Of a stretch of 64,000 nt of DNA, positions 17,799 through 27,900 are shown one piece after another (position 1 is the first letter of the stretch; every line of letters begins with the position of its first letter). The notes beneath the pieces are model-generated. The model ran no database searches, was not told where the DNA came from, and saw only the letters and a program-made list of their open reading frames with translations. The translations under genes were made by a program, and so were the position numbers. This DNA is from Pseudoalteromonas aurantia 208 (lineage in GTDB: Bacteria; Pseudomonadota; Gammaproteobacteria; Enterobacterales; Alteromonadaceae): NCBI RefSeq assembly GCF_014858725.1, contig NZ_AQGV01000012.1, positions 1,240,001-1,304,000 of the forward strand. The letters are read 5' to 3'.

Positions 17799-18327
17799 AT
17801 CGTTTCCTTGCTTCCTTTCATTATTTTGGCAATACAGCTAAAAGTTAAGTATTTGCTTTTTATTATTTTAAAAATATAACTGGGACAAAATACACTTTAT
17901 TATCTTAAAAGTCACGAATGTTAAATTGGTGTTGGTGGTTTTTGTTTGTTGTAAAATAAAACGAAGCGAATAAAAGGAAGGTGTTTACAATAAAAATAAT
18001 ACTTTTGAATGGATGATGCCAGTTGACTGTATAAATTGTAAAAACAGGACATTGCAAGACTCCATAGTCAAGGCATGCCTAGGTTAACCTTAACACTGTC
18101 GATGGAAAGAGGTTGGCGACGCCATTGCGTGTTCGTTCAGGTTAGGTTAGGTTGACATCAAATGTGAGCGGCTTTGCCAGTTGAGACTAAAAGTTATAGC
18201 TAATTGTCTGATATTGTTTGTTTTATGTTTAAGGTACGTCAATTTGTTGTTTTAATAAAATGCGCTAAATCGATATACAGGTGGGTCATTGATATCGAAA
18301 TCTCTAACAATTGAATACTGATCATTA
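17799..18327. other. Intergenic region with promoters but no gene seen
   Basis: This gap separates the leftward exporter operon from the rightward RraB-like gene. It contains an AT-rich zone next to the exporter start and a short direct repeat GTTAG/GGTTAGGTTAGG near 18140. I found no convincing open frame or RNA gene. The exporter promoter should lie near 17830-17900. Confidence 0.4.
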
Positions 18328-18329
18328 AT

Positions 18330-18348
18330 GCAAATGATTATCATATGT
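18330..18348 (+). promoter_or_regulatory. Fur-box-like site upstream of the RraB-like gene
   Basis: GCAAATGATTATCATATGT matches the 19-bp Fur consensus at about 12 positions, including the central AATGATnATCAT core. It lies about 40 bases before the likely start of the next gene, within promoter range. Iron control is inferred from this match only. Confidence 0.45.
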
Positions 18349-18387
18349 GATACGTTAATTGCACTGACAGACAAAGAGATTTTATTA

Positions 18388-18750
18388 ATGATAGAGAAAA
18401 ATAGTTGGCCAACTGATTCCGACGCAGATGTACTGCGTTTGTTAGAGGAAAGAAACTTTGACTTCAGCGCTGTGCATGACGTTGAGTTTAATATTGACTT
18501 TGAGTCTTGGCCATTAAGTCAAGATCAGCGAGCTGTAATTTTAGAACTGTTGCCTAACGCGAGTTTTGTAGACCCTGATGAAGATTCGATTGAAGAAGGA
18601 GATGAATCAGGGTATGTCTCGGTGACGGTAAAAAGTAAAGTGACGTATGAGTTTATAGTTCAAGAGCAGAAAAGGTTTGGTGGCCTTTTCTCTAACTTGG
18701 GTGGCTTTTGTAACTCATGGGGTGTACTGAGCCCGTGTGGCCAAATTTAG
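18388..18750 (+). CDS. RraB-like (RNase E inhibitor family) protein
   Basis: This protein is about 120 residues from the ATG at 18388 (AGAGAT upstream), with no signal peptide. It contains the family features of RraB: DADVLRLLEERNFDF, an acidic DPDEDSIEEGDE stretch, a central YVSVTVKSKV strand, and a C-terminal FGGLFSNLGGFCNSWGV segment with the Gly-Trp-Gly-like ending. E. coli RraB binds RNase E and slows mRNA decay. Similar short paralogues are common and may act on other targets. A Fur-box-like site lies in front. The upstream ATG at 18328 is possible but has no ribosome site. Confidence 0.65.
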   Translation: MIEKNSWPTDSDADVLRLLEERNFDFSAVHDVEFNIDFESWPLSQDQRAVILELLPNASFVDPDEDSIEEGDESGYVSVTVKSKVTYEFIVQEQKRFGGLFSNLGGFCNSWGVLSPCGQI

Positions 18751-18820
18751 GACGTTTATTGAAGGCCGTAACAATACCTGCCATACATGGTGTTTGGTTT
18801 TATTTAATCACAATAATTTT

Positions 18821-18946
18821 ATGACGAGATGTGCTTTCTTTATGTTGATGATAGCCATCATAGTTACACCCATTTCTTCTATTTTTGATGAATGGAGGTG
18901 CGTACGTTTTGTCGAGGGAAAATGGTTTAAGCTAAATAAGCCTTAG
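18821..18946 (+). CDS. Possible small single-helix membrane protein
   Basis: A 41-residue frame from the ATG at 18821 has one hydrophobic helix (FFMLMIAIIVTPISSIF) and a charged tail ending KWFKLNKP. It lies just after the RraB-like gene on the same strand. A longer frame opens at 18737 inside that gene. The ribosome site is weak, so this may not be translated. Confidence 0.25.
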   Translation: MTRCAFFMLMIAIIVTPISSIFDEWRCVRFVEGKWFKLNKP

Positions 18947-18953
18947 GAAATTG

Positions 18954-19829
18954 TTAAAGTTTCAGGCTTTTTAGCATTGCTACAATTTCAAAATCGGAAA
19001 TAGGGATGATTTTTGATTGAAGATATAACGAAGTCATTCTTATTCGGTATTCTGTAAATGCTTCTCCATGGATTGGCCTTACACCTTTGACTAATTTACG
19101 GCCGTTAAGATATTTTAACATGTTTGGGAAATATTTATCAAAATCTACGATCTCACAACCTGTTGTTTTTGAACACAGTAAAAATAGCGTCTTATGACTC
19201 CTAAGGTAAATCTCCTCAGAGCCCAATGTGCCGTCTAATTTAGGATGAAAAGCAAAACTATAGTTTACTACAAGTGTACCCACCTCTTTTTTAGCAAGTT
19301 CTTGGTCTTTTAACTTTTTCTTTTCTAACTTTTCAGTACTAACTTTGCCTTTTTCATGTTTACTGACCATTCCAAACATCACTTCAGCCCTGCAAGCATC
19401 CATTTCTGCTAAGCTACCGTTAGTACATAACTCTTTGACTTTGGCTCTTCGGGCGGCGAAAGTAAAGCCTCTGATTGGAGGAAACATTTTATTTAGAATG
19501 TCTTCTGGAACAACAGGTATATGGTTATCTGCTGCTACAGTATTAAAGCCATCTGCGAACCCGCTTTTATATCCTTCAATCTCACCTAAAGTACGATACT
19601 CTTGAAGCGTTTTAGGATTGTTGTAACTTACGTTTCCATTATGGGATACTATATTAGTGTTAGAACTTCCACCATTTTGGTTTATTTGTGTTCTCGGCTC
19701 AGGTTTTCCTTTTATAAATTCTATTATTAAAGGTGAAACAGCGAGTATAACGGCAGATATTACGCCAATAGCTGCATTTTTTACTGTCGCTCGTTTGTCT
19801 CTGAAAATATAGCTGAAAACTTTTTTCAT
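18954..19829 (-). CDS. Membrane-anchored protein of unknown function
   Basis: This 291-residue protein starts with a short basic tail (KKVFSYIFRDKRATVK) and one membrane helix (about 19-37). After that comes a Gly/Asn-rich linker, a helix with EGYKSGFADGFN, a Lys-rich charged segment (about 155-180) and a mixed C-terminal domain with several aromatic residues. The C-terminal part would face the periplasm if the helix is an uncleaved anchor. I recognise no family. It converges on the small frame at 18821 and stands alone. Confidence 0.6.
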   Translation of the reverse strand: MKKVFSYIFRDKRATVKNAAIGVISAVILAVSPLIIEFIKGKPEPRTQINQNGGSSNTNIVSHNGNVSYNNPKTLQEYRTLGEIEGYKSGFADGFNTVAADNHIPVVPEDILNKMFPPIRGFTFAARRAKVKELCTNGSLAEMDACRAEVMFGMVSKHEKGKVSTEKLEKKKLKDQELAKKEVGTLVVNYSFAFHPKLDGTLGSEEIYLRSHKTLFLLCSKTTGCEIVDFDKYFPNMLKYLNGRKLVKGVRPIHGEAFTEYRIRMTSLYLQSKIIPISDFEIVAMLKSLKL

Positions 19830-20098
19830 AAATAATCCTTTGAGAAGAATAAACCAAATATCAGGTGTTTATATAGTTTCTTCATGTTGCAGAGTTATTA
19901 AGCTAACCAAAAAAATCGGCGGGGATCAACAGCTAATTATCTAGTATGATATCGATTAGTGATCTTGAAACAGTATAATTTCACCAAGGACTGGACTTCC
20001 TAGACTTGCACTCGATTGAATAAAGGAATTACAGCGAGTTGGTTGTCTTAAGCACCTATATGCCTTACGTTTGTAAATCTCGCGTAGTTATCATTTTA

Positions 20099-21013
20099 CT
20101 AATCTAGTGCCATTGTGCGAGGTTGATTACTGACCAAGCGTAATTGTTCGATAAGCCATTGGTGGATTTTACTTTGGCTACTGCGAGGATGCCATGCAAC
20201 AATAACTTCAAAGGGTGGTGGCAGAGCCTCTACTTCCAATATTGATACCTTGTTGTTTGGCAGTAATCTTGATGGAAAAAAAGCGATTAAATCCGTCGCA
20301 TATAATAAATCAGGCACGGATGAAAAGTTGGGTACAGACATGATGATGTTTCTTTTTAGTCCAATATTAGCAAACCATTGATCGTGCGAACCTTTTAGAT
20401 TTGCCCTCGATGGTGAAACTACTAATTGAGGTTGTTTCGCGATATCGGCTATGCTCAGGGTGTTTTGATTCAACGACGACTGCCTGCTTGCCACACATAA
20501 ATGTTGCTCTGCGAATAACAATTCATAAGGTAAATTATCAGGGATAAAGTCAGGAAAGCTGATCAGTAAATCCAACTGTCCCGAACTCATTAATTCAACC
20601 ACATTGTCACTTGCAAAGTCTTGCACAATGAGTTTTAAACTTGGCGCTTGCGCCCTAACAATACTTAACACTTCAGGTAATAAAGCTTGAGTAGCGTAGT
20701 CGGTTGCACTGATAGAAAATACGCCTTGATAGGTTGCAGGCTCAAAATGCTCTGGCTTAACAATGTCCTCGAGCTGAACCAGCACCTCTGCTATAGGGGC
20801 TTCTAATGCGAGTGCCCTAGGGGTAGGTACCATTTTATTACCTTGGCGAACAAATAGGCGGTCGTCCAGAATGTCCCTTAGCTTCTTTAACTGTTCACTG
20901 ATCGCTTGTTGGGTTAACCCAATCTTCTGTGCCACTTTACTCAAATTTTGTAGCGCGAGTAGCTCACTTAAAATGCGTAATTGCTTTATTTCTAATTTAT
21001 GTAAACCACTCAT
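20099..21013 (-). CDS. LysR family transcriptional regulator, divergent from old yellow enzyme
   Basis: This 304-residue regulator has the LysR N-terminal helix-turn-helix (LSKVAQKIGLTQQAISEQLKKLRD, about 22-45) and a C-terminal co-inducer-binding domain. It is divergently transcribed from the ene-reductase at 21185, 171 bp away, and LysR proteins usually control the divergent gene. An electrophile or enone signal is therefore likely, but this is inferred from context. Confidence 0.88.
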   Translation of the reverse strand: MSGLHKLEIKQLRILSELLALQNLSKVAQKIGLTQQAISEQLKKLRDILDDRLFVRQGNKMVPTPRALALEAPIAEVLVQLEDIVKPEHFEPATYQGVFSISATDYATQALLPEVLSIVRAQAPSLKLIVQDFASDNVVELMSSGQLDLLISFPDFIPDNLPYELLFAEQHLCVASRQSSLNQNTLSIADIAKQPQLVVSPSRANLKGSHDQWFANIGLKRNIIMSVPNFSSVPDLLYATDLIAFFPSRLLPNNKVSILEVEALPPPFEVIVAWHPRSSQSKIHQWLIEQLRLVSNQPRTMALD

Positions 21014-21184
21014 ATTTGTTACCTATACAAACAAACCTTGTTTCTATTTGTATCTTAGCGCAGCTAAGCTAGCGGCTCAAATCAAATTGGCTGTGTTACA
21101 GCGTGTTTTATCGCGCTTTGGCAGCATTAAAAAATTGGTCTAAGTAAGATGTTACGCAGGCTGAGTAGATAAGTAGGAATAGGC

Positions 21185-22336
21185 ATGTTAAAAGAAAATA
21201 TTGGCACTCAAGCTCTTTTTGAACGCACCACTTTGGGCCCGTACGAGTTGAAAAATCACATTGTAATGCCGCCATTAACGCGTTCAAGAAGCTCTCAGCC
21301 GGGTAATATTCCAAATAAATTGATGGCTGAGTACTACGCGCAGCGAGCGGGAGCGGGTTTTATGGTAACCGAAGGTACACAAGTAGAACCAAGAGGGCAA
21401 GGTTACGCTTGGACGCCTGGTATTCATTCACCAGAGCAAGTGGAAGGCTGGAAATTAGTAACCGATGCAGTACACAAAAATGGGGGGATTATTTTTGCAC
21501 AACTGTGGCATGTAGGTCGCGTATCTCATACAAGTTTACAACCTGACAATGGTAAGCCTGTAGCACCGTCGGCCATGGCTGCCGATGCCGTTAAGGTTTT
21601 TGTTGAAACCGTGCCAGGTGAGGGGGATTTGGCCAACCCCAGCGAGCCTCGCGCGTTGCAAACCTCCGAAGTAAAAGATTTAGTGAACATGTACGCAGCA
21701 GCGGCACAAAATGCACTGAATGCGGGCTTTGATGGCGTTGAGTTACATTGTGCCAATGGTTATCTGATTAATCAGTTTATTTCTGAACATACAAATCAAC
21801 GTACGGATGAATATGGTGGCTCGCTTGAAAATCGTTTGAGATTTTTAAAAGAAGTCGTTGCGGCTGTCAGTCAGGTGGTTGGCGCGAGCCGAGTAGGGGT
21901 TCGCTTTGCGCCGCTATTTGAAAGTACCACTGAGCAGCGGGTGTATTTAGGGTTGGTTGAACCAGATCCGTTAAAGACCTACACCGCTGCAATTAGATTA
22001 TTAGAAGAGGCCGGATTGGCATATTTATCGATTGCCGAAGCTGATTGGGAAAATGCCCCTGATTTACCGGTGGCGTTCTATCAGACCGCTCGTCAGCTAT
22101 TTTCAGGCAAGATCATTTACGCAGGTAAATATACGGTTGAAAAAGCACTAAGAATATTACATGAAGGCTATGGCGACCTTTTTGCATTTGGACGACCATT
22201 TATCGCTAACCCAGACTTACCTGAACGGATAAAAAATAATTGGCCAATGAATCAAGTGGATCCTACTACTATGTATGGTGGTACAGAGATGGGTTACAGT
22301 GATTACCCGAATTATCATCAGGATAAAAGTGCATAG
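21185..22336 (+). CDS. Old yellow enzyme family ene-reductase (NemA-like)
   Basis: This 383-residue FMN protein reduces activated C=C bonds (enones, maleimides, sometimes nitro esters) using NADPH. It is a TIM barrel with the FMN-side motif VMPPLTRSRS, substrate-binding HCAN (the His/Asn pair of the family) within VELHCANGYLINQF, and the signature TDEYGGSLENR. The C-terminal KIIYAGKYT and FAFGRPFIANP complete the barrel. It is full length. A LysR gene is transcribed away from it and probably senses its substrates. NemA versus another OYE cannot be decided. Confidence 0.9.
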   Translation: MLKENIGTQALFERTTLGPYELKNHIVMPPLTRSRSSQPGNIPNKLMAEYYAQRAGAGFMVTEGTQVEPRGQGYAWTPGIHSPEQVEGWKLVTDAVHKNGGIIFAQLWHVGRVSHTSLQPDNGKPVAPSAMAADAVKVFVETVPGEGDLANPSEPRALQTSEVKDLVNMYAAAAQNALNAGFDGVELHCANGYLINQFISEHTNQRTDEYGGSLENRLRFLKEVVAAVSQVVGASRVGVRFAPLFESTTEQRVYLGLVEPDPLKTYTAAIRLLEEAGLAYLSIAEADWENAPDLPVAFYQTARQLFSGKIIYAGKYTVEKALRILHEGYGDLFAFGRPFIANPDLPERIKNNWPMNQVDPTTMYGGTEMGYSDYPNYHQDKSA

Positions 22337-22412
22337 AGGCCAATATGAGAGGCTAAAGCCGGCTTGTAGGCTTACAGCGTTCGGGCATGCGACAATAAAA
22401 TCACAGGAAGGT

Positions 22413-22676
22413 TTATAGATGTAATGCCTTCCTGTGGTGAATGCTAGTTGTTTTTAAGCAGAACTTGCCCACCAAGCGCGTTTGGGGAGCTAAAGAGAGG
22501 CTAAATTTTCCGTTTTTATCACTTTTTATTCTATTGCTGCTGATTGTGACAATTACGTCTGAAATTGGATTGGCGTTGGTGCTGAGTGTGAAGCCTTTTA
22601 ATTCAACTGCGTATACAACCGAGGATAACCAGTATGTTACAAGTATGAGTATTGTTTGCGTGATTTTAATGTTCAT
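22413..22676 (-). pseudogene. Truncated secreted protein with a carboxypeptidase-regulatory-like domain
   Basis: This 87-residue frame has AAGGTG four bases before its ATG and a clear signal peptide (about 1-23, ending VYA). Next comes GFTLSTNANPISDVIVTIS and KSDKNGKFSLSL, the pattern of a carboxypeptidase-D-type Ig-like domain, which then breaks off into an unrelated short tail. Such domains normally front a much longer protein, so this looks like a 5' remnant. A plus-strand frame across the same bases has worse start signals. Confidence 0.45.
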
Positions 22677-22876
22677 ATGTCACCTTATGTTTGTCTTATT
22701 ATTGTACTTGTACAGGGGAAATTGACGCATTCTAATAACGGAGTCGCTTATAGCTTTTGGTTATGTTCGAAGTTAAAAAAGCCGGCGGGTTGAACGTCAA
22801 TACAATACGGAATAGTAGGTTACAGCTGATAGCAGACAGGTAGATCGAATATCAATGTTAAATAGAGGGAGTCGTT

Positions 22877-23380
22877 TTGCAGTATCGTAAAATTCATATT
22901 ATTGGTGGCCCAGGCAGCGGAAAAACGTTTAGTGCTGCGAAACTTCAACAGCTAACAGGCTTGAATGGGTTTGATCTGGATAGCGTCTTTTGGGAGAAAA
23001 ATGAATTTGCTTATGTTCGTTCAAGCGAGCACGCAAGAACCGAAAAGCTAAATCATATATTATCCCATGATAATTGGATTGTTGAAGGCGTTTATTACAA
23101 ATGGTTAGCAAGCTCATTTGGTGACGCTGATCTCATTGTTGTTTTAAATCCCCCCACGCTTTTAAGGCAATGGCGTATATTCAAACGCTTTTTGAAACGA
23201 AAATTTGTCTTGGGTCACTATCGAAAAGAATCGTTAGCCTCATTTCTGCAAATGTTTTGGTGGAATCAAGGATTTGACCAAGACAATATGGTTCGTATCT
23301 TAGACTTTATCCATGAATATGACGATAAGATAATTTATTGTAAAAATTATAATGAAATATGGCGTGAATTAAGTAAATGA
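22877..23380 (+). CDS. Small P-loop NTPase (FlaR/adenylate-kinase-like)
   Basis: This 167-residue soluble protein starts with a TTG preceded by AGAGGGA. It has Walker A GGPGSGKT (about 10-17), a substrate-side motif LNGFDLDSVFW and WIVEGVYYKW, and a Walker B-like strand ADLIVVLNPP. A basic helix RIFKRFLKRKF follows. This is the pattern of the DNA topology modulation protein FlaR group and related small-molecule kinases. Function in these bacteria is unproven. It is a lone gene. Confidence 0.75.
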   Translation: MQYRKIHIIGGPGSGKTFSAAKLQQLTGLNGFDLDSVFWEKNEFAYVRSSEHARTEKLNHILSHDNWIVEGVYYKWLASSFGDADLIVVLNPPTLLRQWRIFKRFLKRKFVLGHYRKESLASFLQMFWWNQGFDQDNMVRILDFIHEYDDKIIYCKNYNEIWRELSK

Positions 23381-23764
23381 AGAGAGGTTGATGGCGCGCT
23401 TATTTTGAGCTGCTCCTTTTCTATTTGTTAGATTCAACGCGTATTTAGAGTTACGAACCTTATCTAGTAAATGCTGATAATACGGAAAAAGGTCAGGGTG
23501 TAGGATTTATAGCCAAGGCTGGCTATGTATCAGTCACACTTCATAACGGATAAGACATGTAATGTTTACCGAAAAGAGCGATTCTATTGAGATAAAAGAT
23601 TTAGAAAATGAATCTAAGATTGTGCCTTTAGAGTGGTGTTGAGAAAAACAAATAGACCGCGATACTATGAGGGTTGGCCCAAAATACTGTGCATCGCTTT
23701 GATGTACTTTAATGGTTTATGCATAATGGGTAACCCTCGTCCAATGTAATATGGATAGAAAGGT
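23381..23764. other. Intergenic region, possible gene debris
   Basis: Between the P-loop gene and the SGNH hydrolase I see only short frames. One on the plus strand, near 23460-23550, reads as protein-like (GQGVGFIAKAGYVSVTLHNG then stop) but has no start. It may be the end of a lost gene. No RNA or hairpin was recognised. Confidence 0.3.
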
Positions 23765-24595
23765 TTATTTCCTTTTTTCTTTACGATGTTTCTTAATCGC
23801 TTTTGCAATTCGCTTTGCAGCCCTTTGCATTGTTTTTCTATTGGGGTGTAAACCGTCAGCCATTGGTTCAAAACCTTGCCAAACATCTAAAAATATAGCG
23901 TTTGGTACTTCTGCTTGTAACCTGCTTAACCTTAGATCAGAGAAAACCTCATAATTATCTTTACTGATGATCCATGGCCAGTTGAAACGACTTTGTACTG
24001 TTTCCCAATCAATTGCTTCATAGGTTGGCGCTTTCGAAAAAATAGGTGTGATCCCGGCAGCCAGCGCGCGGTTAGCCACGCTTACAAAGGTATCGATGTA
24101 AGACTCCATTTGTTCTACGGTACATTCGCTCGTTTGTGCCATAGGAATGCCAAATGCATCGGGATGATTGCAATCATTACCACGAATAATCACAATATAT
24201 TCAGCAGCAACCTCTCCTGAAAATGAAGTTACGCGGCTTAAAGCTTTACTAAACTGTTTTTCATAGCCTTCCCAACCAGGACCCACACATTCTGGTCCAG
24301 GAAAACAAGTTAATCTGTCAAATGTTGTTGCACCTGCTTGGCCTTCGTTGATTACATGACCCGATAGCCTGCGTTCTCTGATAAGGGCGTTGCCTAAAGA
24401 TAGGTAGCGACCAGAGTTTATGGCAATACCATTAAGTGGTGCCTGAAGCTCACTGTAATACGGCATTTTAGCGTTTGCAAATGAAGCACCAATAATTAGC
24501 AGGGGGGCTTCTTCAGATTTAGTTTGAGCTTGAGAATGAGTTGTGAGGGATATGAATGTTCCCCATAAAAGTGCTTTAATCGTTTTAGTGTACAT
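23765..24595 (-). CDS. Secreted SGNH/GDSL-type hydrolase
   Basis: From the ATG at 24595 (AAGGA upstream) this is about 276 residues with a signal peptide ending THSQAQ. It carries SGNH landmarks: GASFAN (block I, nucleophile Ser), a Gly-containing block II in INEGQAGATTF, RGNDCNHP (block III Asn) and DGLHPN (block V Asp and His). Such enzymes hydrolyse lipids, acetyl esters or sugar esters outside the cell. The C-terminus is strongly basic (KKHRKEKRK). The substrate is unknown. Confidence 0.85.
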   Translation of the reverse strand: MYTKTIKALLWGTFISLTTHSQAQTKSEEAPLLIIGASFANAKMPYYSELQAPLNGIAINSGRYLSLGNALIRERRLSGHVINEGQAGATTFDRLTCFPGPECVGPGWEGYEKQFSKALSRVTSFSGEVAAEYIVIIRGNDCNHPDAFGIPMAQTSECTVEQMESYIDTFVSVANRALAAGITPIFSKAPTYEAIDWETVQSRFNWPWIISKDNYEVFSDLRLSRLQAEVPNAIFLDVWQGFEPMADGLHPNRKTMQRAAKRIAKAIKKHRKEKRK

Positions 24596-24963
24596 ATCAA
24601 GTCCTTGTTGTTGTTTTTTAAAACCAGAAAGACCATAGCAGATCATATTGGCGAAGTAATTACGATTTTATTGCACTCGCTTAAAATATGATATGTGGGG
24701 TAAATTACGCATGATGTTAGTATATTTACTTTCTTGTTCCGTCGTTGGACAGGATAGATAGCGACATTATTTTTGTACTGAGCTTACTATTGATACGTTC
24801 TAGTGGTGAAACATAAACAGGAGGGAATGCATCAATTACATATATTGTTACAATATCTCATTAAACTCTGTTTTTTGTAATTTGAGCGATTTTTTACACT
24901 GTTTAGACGTATGTTAGGGTAATGTTTCTATTGGAAACAATAAAAACAACTTTTGGTGTGAAA
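24596..24963. other. Divergent promoter region
   Basis: This region lies between the leftward SGNH hydrolase and the rightward VPS10-type gene. It has no open frame worth reporting. It is AT-rich, with likely promoters for both genes; I cannot pick a single box with confidence. Confidence 0.35.
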
Positions 24964-27900
24964 ATGAAAACTCTCCTAAAAACAGCGTTAGCTGTGTCAT
25001 TAGCGTTGGCTGCCTCTAACGCGCTGGCAGCAAAGTCTGATGAAGAACAATCAATTTTTAGTAGCAAAACCTTCGAAGCAATGAAACTGCGTAATATCGG
25101 GCCTGCTTATATGTCAGGGCGAATAGCAGATATTGCGGTGGATCAAAATAACCCATCAACTTGGTACTCAGCTGTTGGTTCGGGTGGTGTTTGGAAAACC
25201 ACAAATGCAGGGACGACTTGGACGCCTATTTTTGACAAACAAGCAGTATATTCAACAGGTGATGTGACGATTGACCCGAGCAACTCCAATATTATTTGGG
25301 TGGGTACAGGTGAAAATAATGGCGGTCGTCATATTAGTTTTGGTGATGGCGTTTATAAATCTGAAGATGGCGGAAAAACATGGAAAAATATGGGCTTGAA
25401 AGAGTCTGAACGCATTTCAGATATTATCATTCACCCAACAGATTCAAAAACAGTTTGGGTTTCAGCTCAAGGCCCACTTTGGAGTAGTGGCGGCGAACGT
25501 GGGTTATATAAAACCATAGATGGTGGAGAAACCTGGAAACAAGTACTAACACCAGAAAATGAATGGACTGGGGTCACTTCGTTATTAATTGACCCGCGAA
25601 ACCCGAAAAAATTGTATGCAGCAACCTGGTCTCGGCAAAGAACAGTTGCTACCTATGTTGGAACAGGTGAAGGATCAGGTATTCACACATCCGACGACGG
25701 TGGTGAGACTTGGACTGAGCTGAAAACAGGTTTACCAACGGGCAATATGGGTAAAATTGGTATGGCAATTTCTCCTATAAATCCTGATGTTCTTTACGCG
25801 ACAATTGAGACAGATAACCGTACAGGAGGGTTTTACCGCTCACAAAACCGAGGGGCAAGTTGGACTAAAGAATCTGATGAAGTAGGTGGTGGTACTGGGC
25901 CACACTATTATCAAGAAATTTTTGCAGACCCACACCACTTCGATCGAGTTTATATTGCCAGTAATTACAGCAAAGTTTCTAACGATGGAGGCAAAACTTG
26001 GATACCAATCAATACAAAGCGCAAACACGTAGATGATCATGCCTTTGCTTTTCACCCCACCGACCCTGATTTTGTCTTAATTGGCTCTGATGGCGGTATT
26101 TATATGTCGCATGACCGCATGGAAAACTGGCGCTTTATGGCGAATTTGCCGTTGACTCAATTCTATAAAGTAGCGCCTGATGATGCTGAACCTTTCTATA
26201 CGGTATACGCAGGTGCGCAAGATAACTCAACACAAGGCGGCCCTTCTCGTACCACGCGTAAAGAAGGTATTAAAAACAAAGATTGGTTTTTAACCTTAGG
26301 TGGCGATGGTCATCAACCTGCTGTAGAGCCAGGCAACCCTAACATTATGTATTCTCAGTGGCAGCAAGGTAACTTGACGCGACATGACTTGAAAACCAGA
26401 GAAGGCGTATACATTAAACCTCAACCTCGTCCAGGCGAGCCGGCTGAACGTTTCAATTGGGATGCGCCAATTAATGTTTCAAGTCATGATGCCAAGCGTC
26501 TTTATTTTGCATCACAAAGGGTATGGCGTTCGGATGATCGAGGCGACAGTTGGGAACCAATATCAGGTGACTTAACTAAAAATGGTAATCGAATGCATAT
26601 GCCTGTGATGGGGAGAACGTGGTCAGTCGAAGCTGGTTGGGATATTTATGCGATGTCTGAATACCATACTATTGCTAATTTCACGGAAAGCCCCGTTGAT
26701 GAAAAGGTTTTATGGGCAGGCACTGATGACGGTCTTATTCAAGTGACAAAAAATGCAGGGAAGAGCTGGAAAAAAATAGATCTTAGCAGCATTGATGGTA
26801 TTCCTGACACCGCATATGTAAATGACATTCGAGCCGATTTATTTGATTCTAACACTGTGTATGTCGCACTTGATAATCATAAATATGGAGACTTCAAGCC
26901 TTACTTAATCAAGTCAACTAATTTAGGAAAAAGCTGGCAATCACTCGCAAGTACTTTACCTGAAAAACATTTGGTTTGGCGCATAGTTCAAGATCATGTA
27001 AACAAAAACCTGATGTTCATTGGTACTGAGTTTGGTATTTTCTTTACTGTTGATGGTGGTCAGAAATGGACTGAATTAGACGGTGGGATCCCGACCATTG
27101 CAACGCGAGATGTAAAAATACAACGCCGTGAAAACGATTTAGTAGCGGGTACATTTGGTCGTGGTATTTATATTCTTGATGATTATGCACCACTGCGTGC
27201 ATTAACAGAAAAGTCGATGGAGCAAGATGCACTTCTCATGGCTCCTAGTCGCCCCGTTAAGTGGTTTCAGTTAGATACGAATCATACGAATACGGATGGG
27301 GATGATCGTTTTGCAGCGAAAAATCCAGAGCATGGTGCAACCTTAACCTACTTCTTGAAAGAAAGTTTATTAACCATTAAAGAGGCACGTCAAAAGGCCG
27401 AAAAAGACATGGTTAAAGAGCAGGATTATCCAAAATATCCAGCTTGGGAAGATATAGAAAAAGAGAATCAAGAAGCTAAGCCGGTAGTATACCTTGAAAT
27501 TCGAGATGCAGCGGGTAAATTTGTGAATCGAGTTATGGGTAAAAATACCAAAGGTCTACATCGTGTAACTTGGGATATGACGTATGCAACAGGCAAAGCA
27601 GTAACAGGAGTTGAATCATCAGGTTGGAGCCCATTTAATGCTGGCTTAATGGCAATTCCTGGAATATATACGGCGACTTTGCATAAACGCGTTAATGGGG
27701 CTGTTTCACAACTTGCTGAGGCGGTAGAGTTTGAGCTAAAACCGATTACTGATAGTGCGTTACCTACAGCTAATCAAGAGGTACTTAAGTTCGGCAAAGA
27801 AATAGCGGTAGCGCAAAAGCGTATCACTGCTGTGAATGCTGTACTGAGTGAATTGAATAAGACAATGCAGACGTTGCGTACGGCGATAGATCGTACGCCA

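Noticed and set aside
22441..22725. Plus-strand 94-codon frame with hydrophobic segments
   Set aside because: It is the mirror of a minus-strand signal peptide and secreted domain. The minus frame has AAGGTG ahead of its ATG; this one has no start signal.
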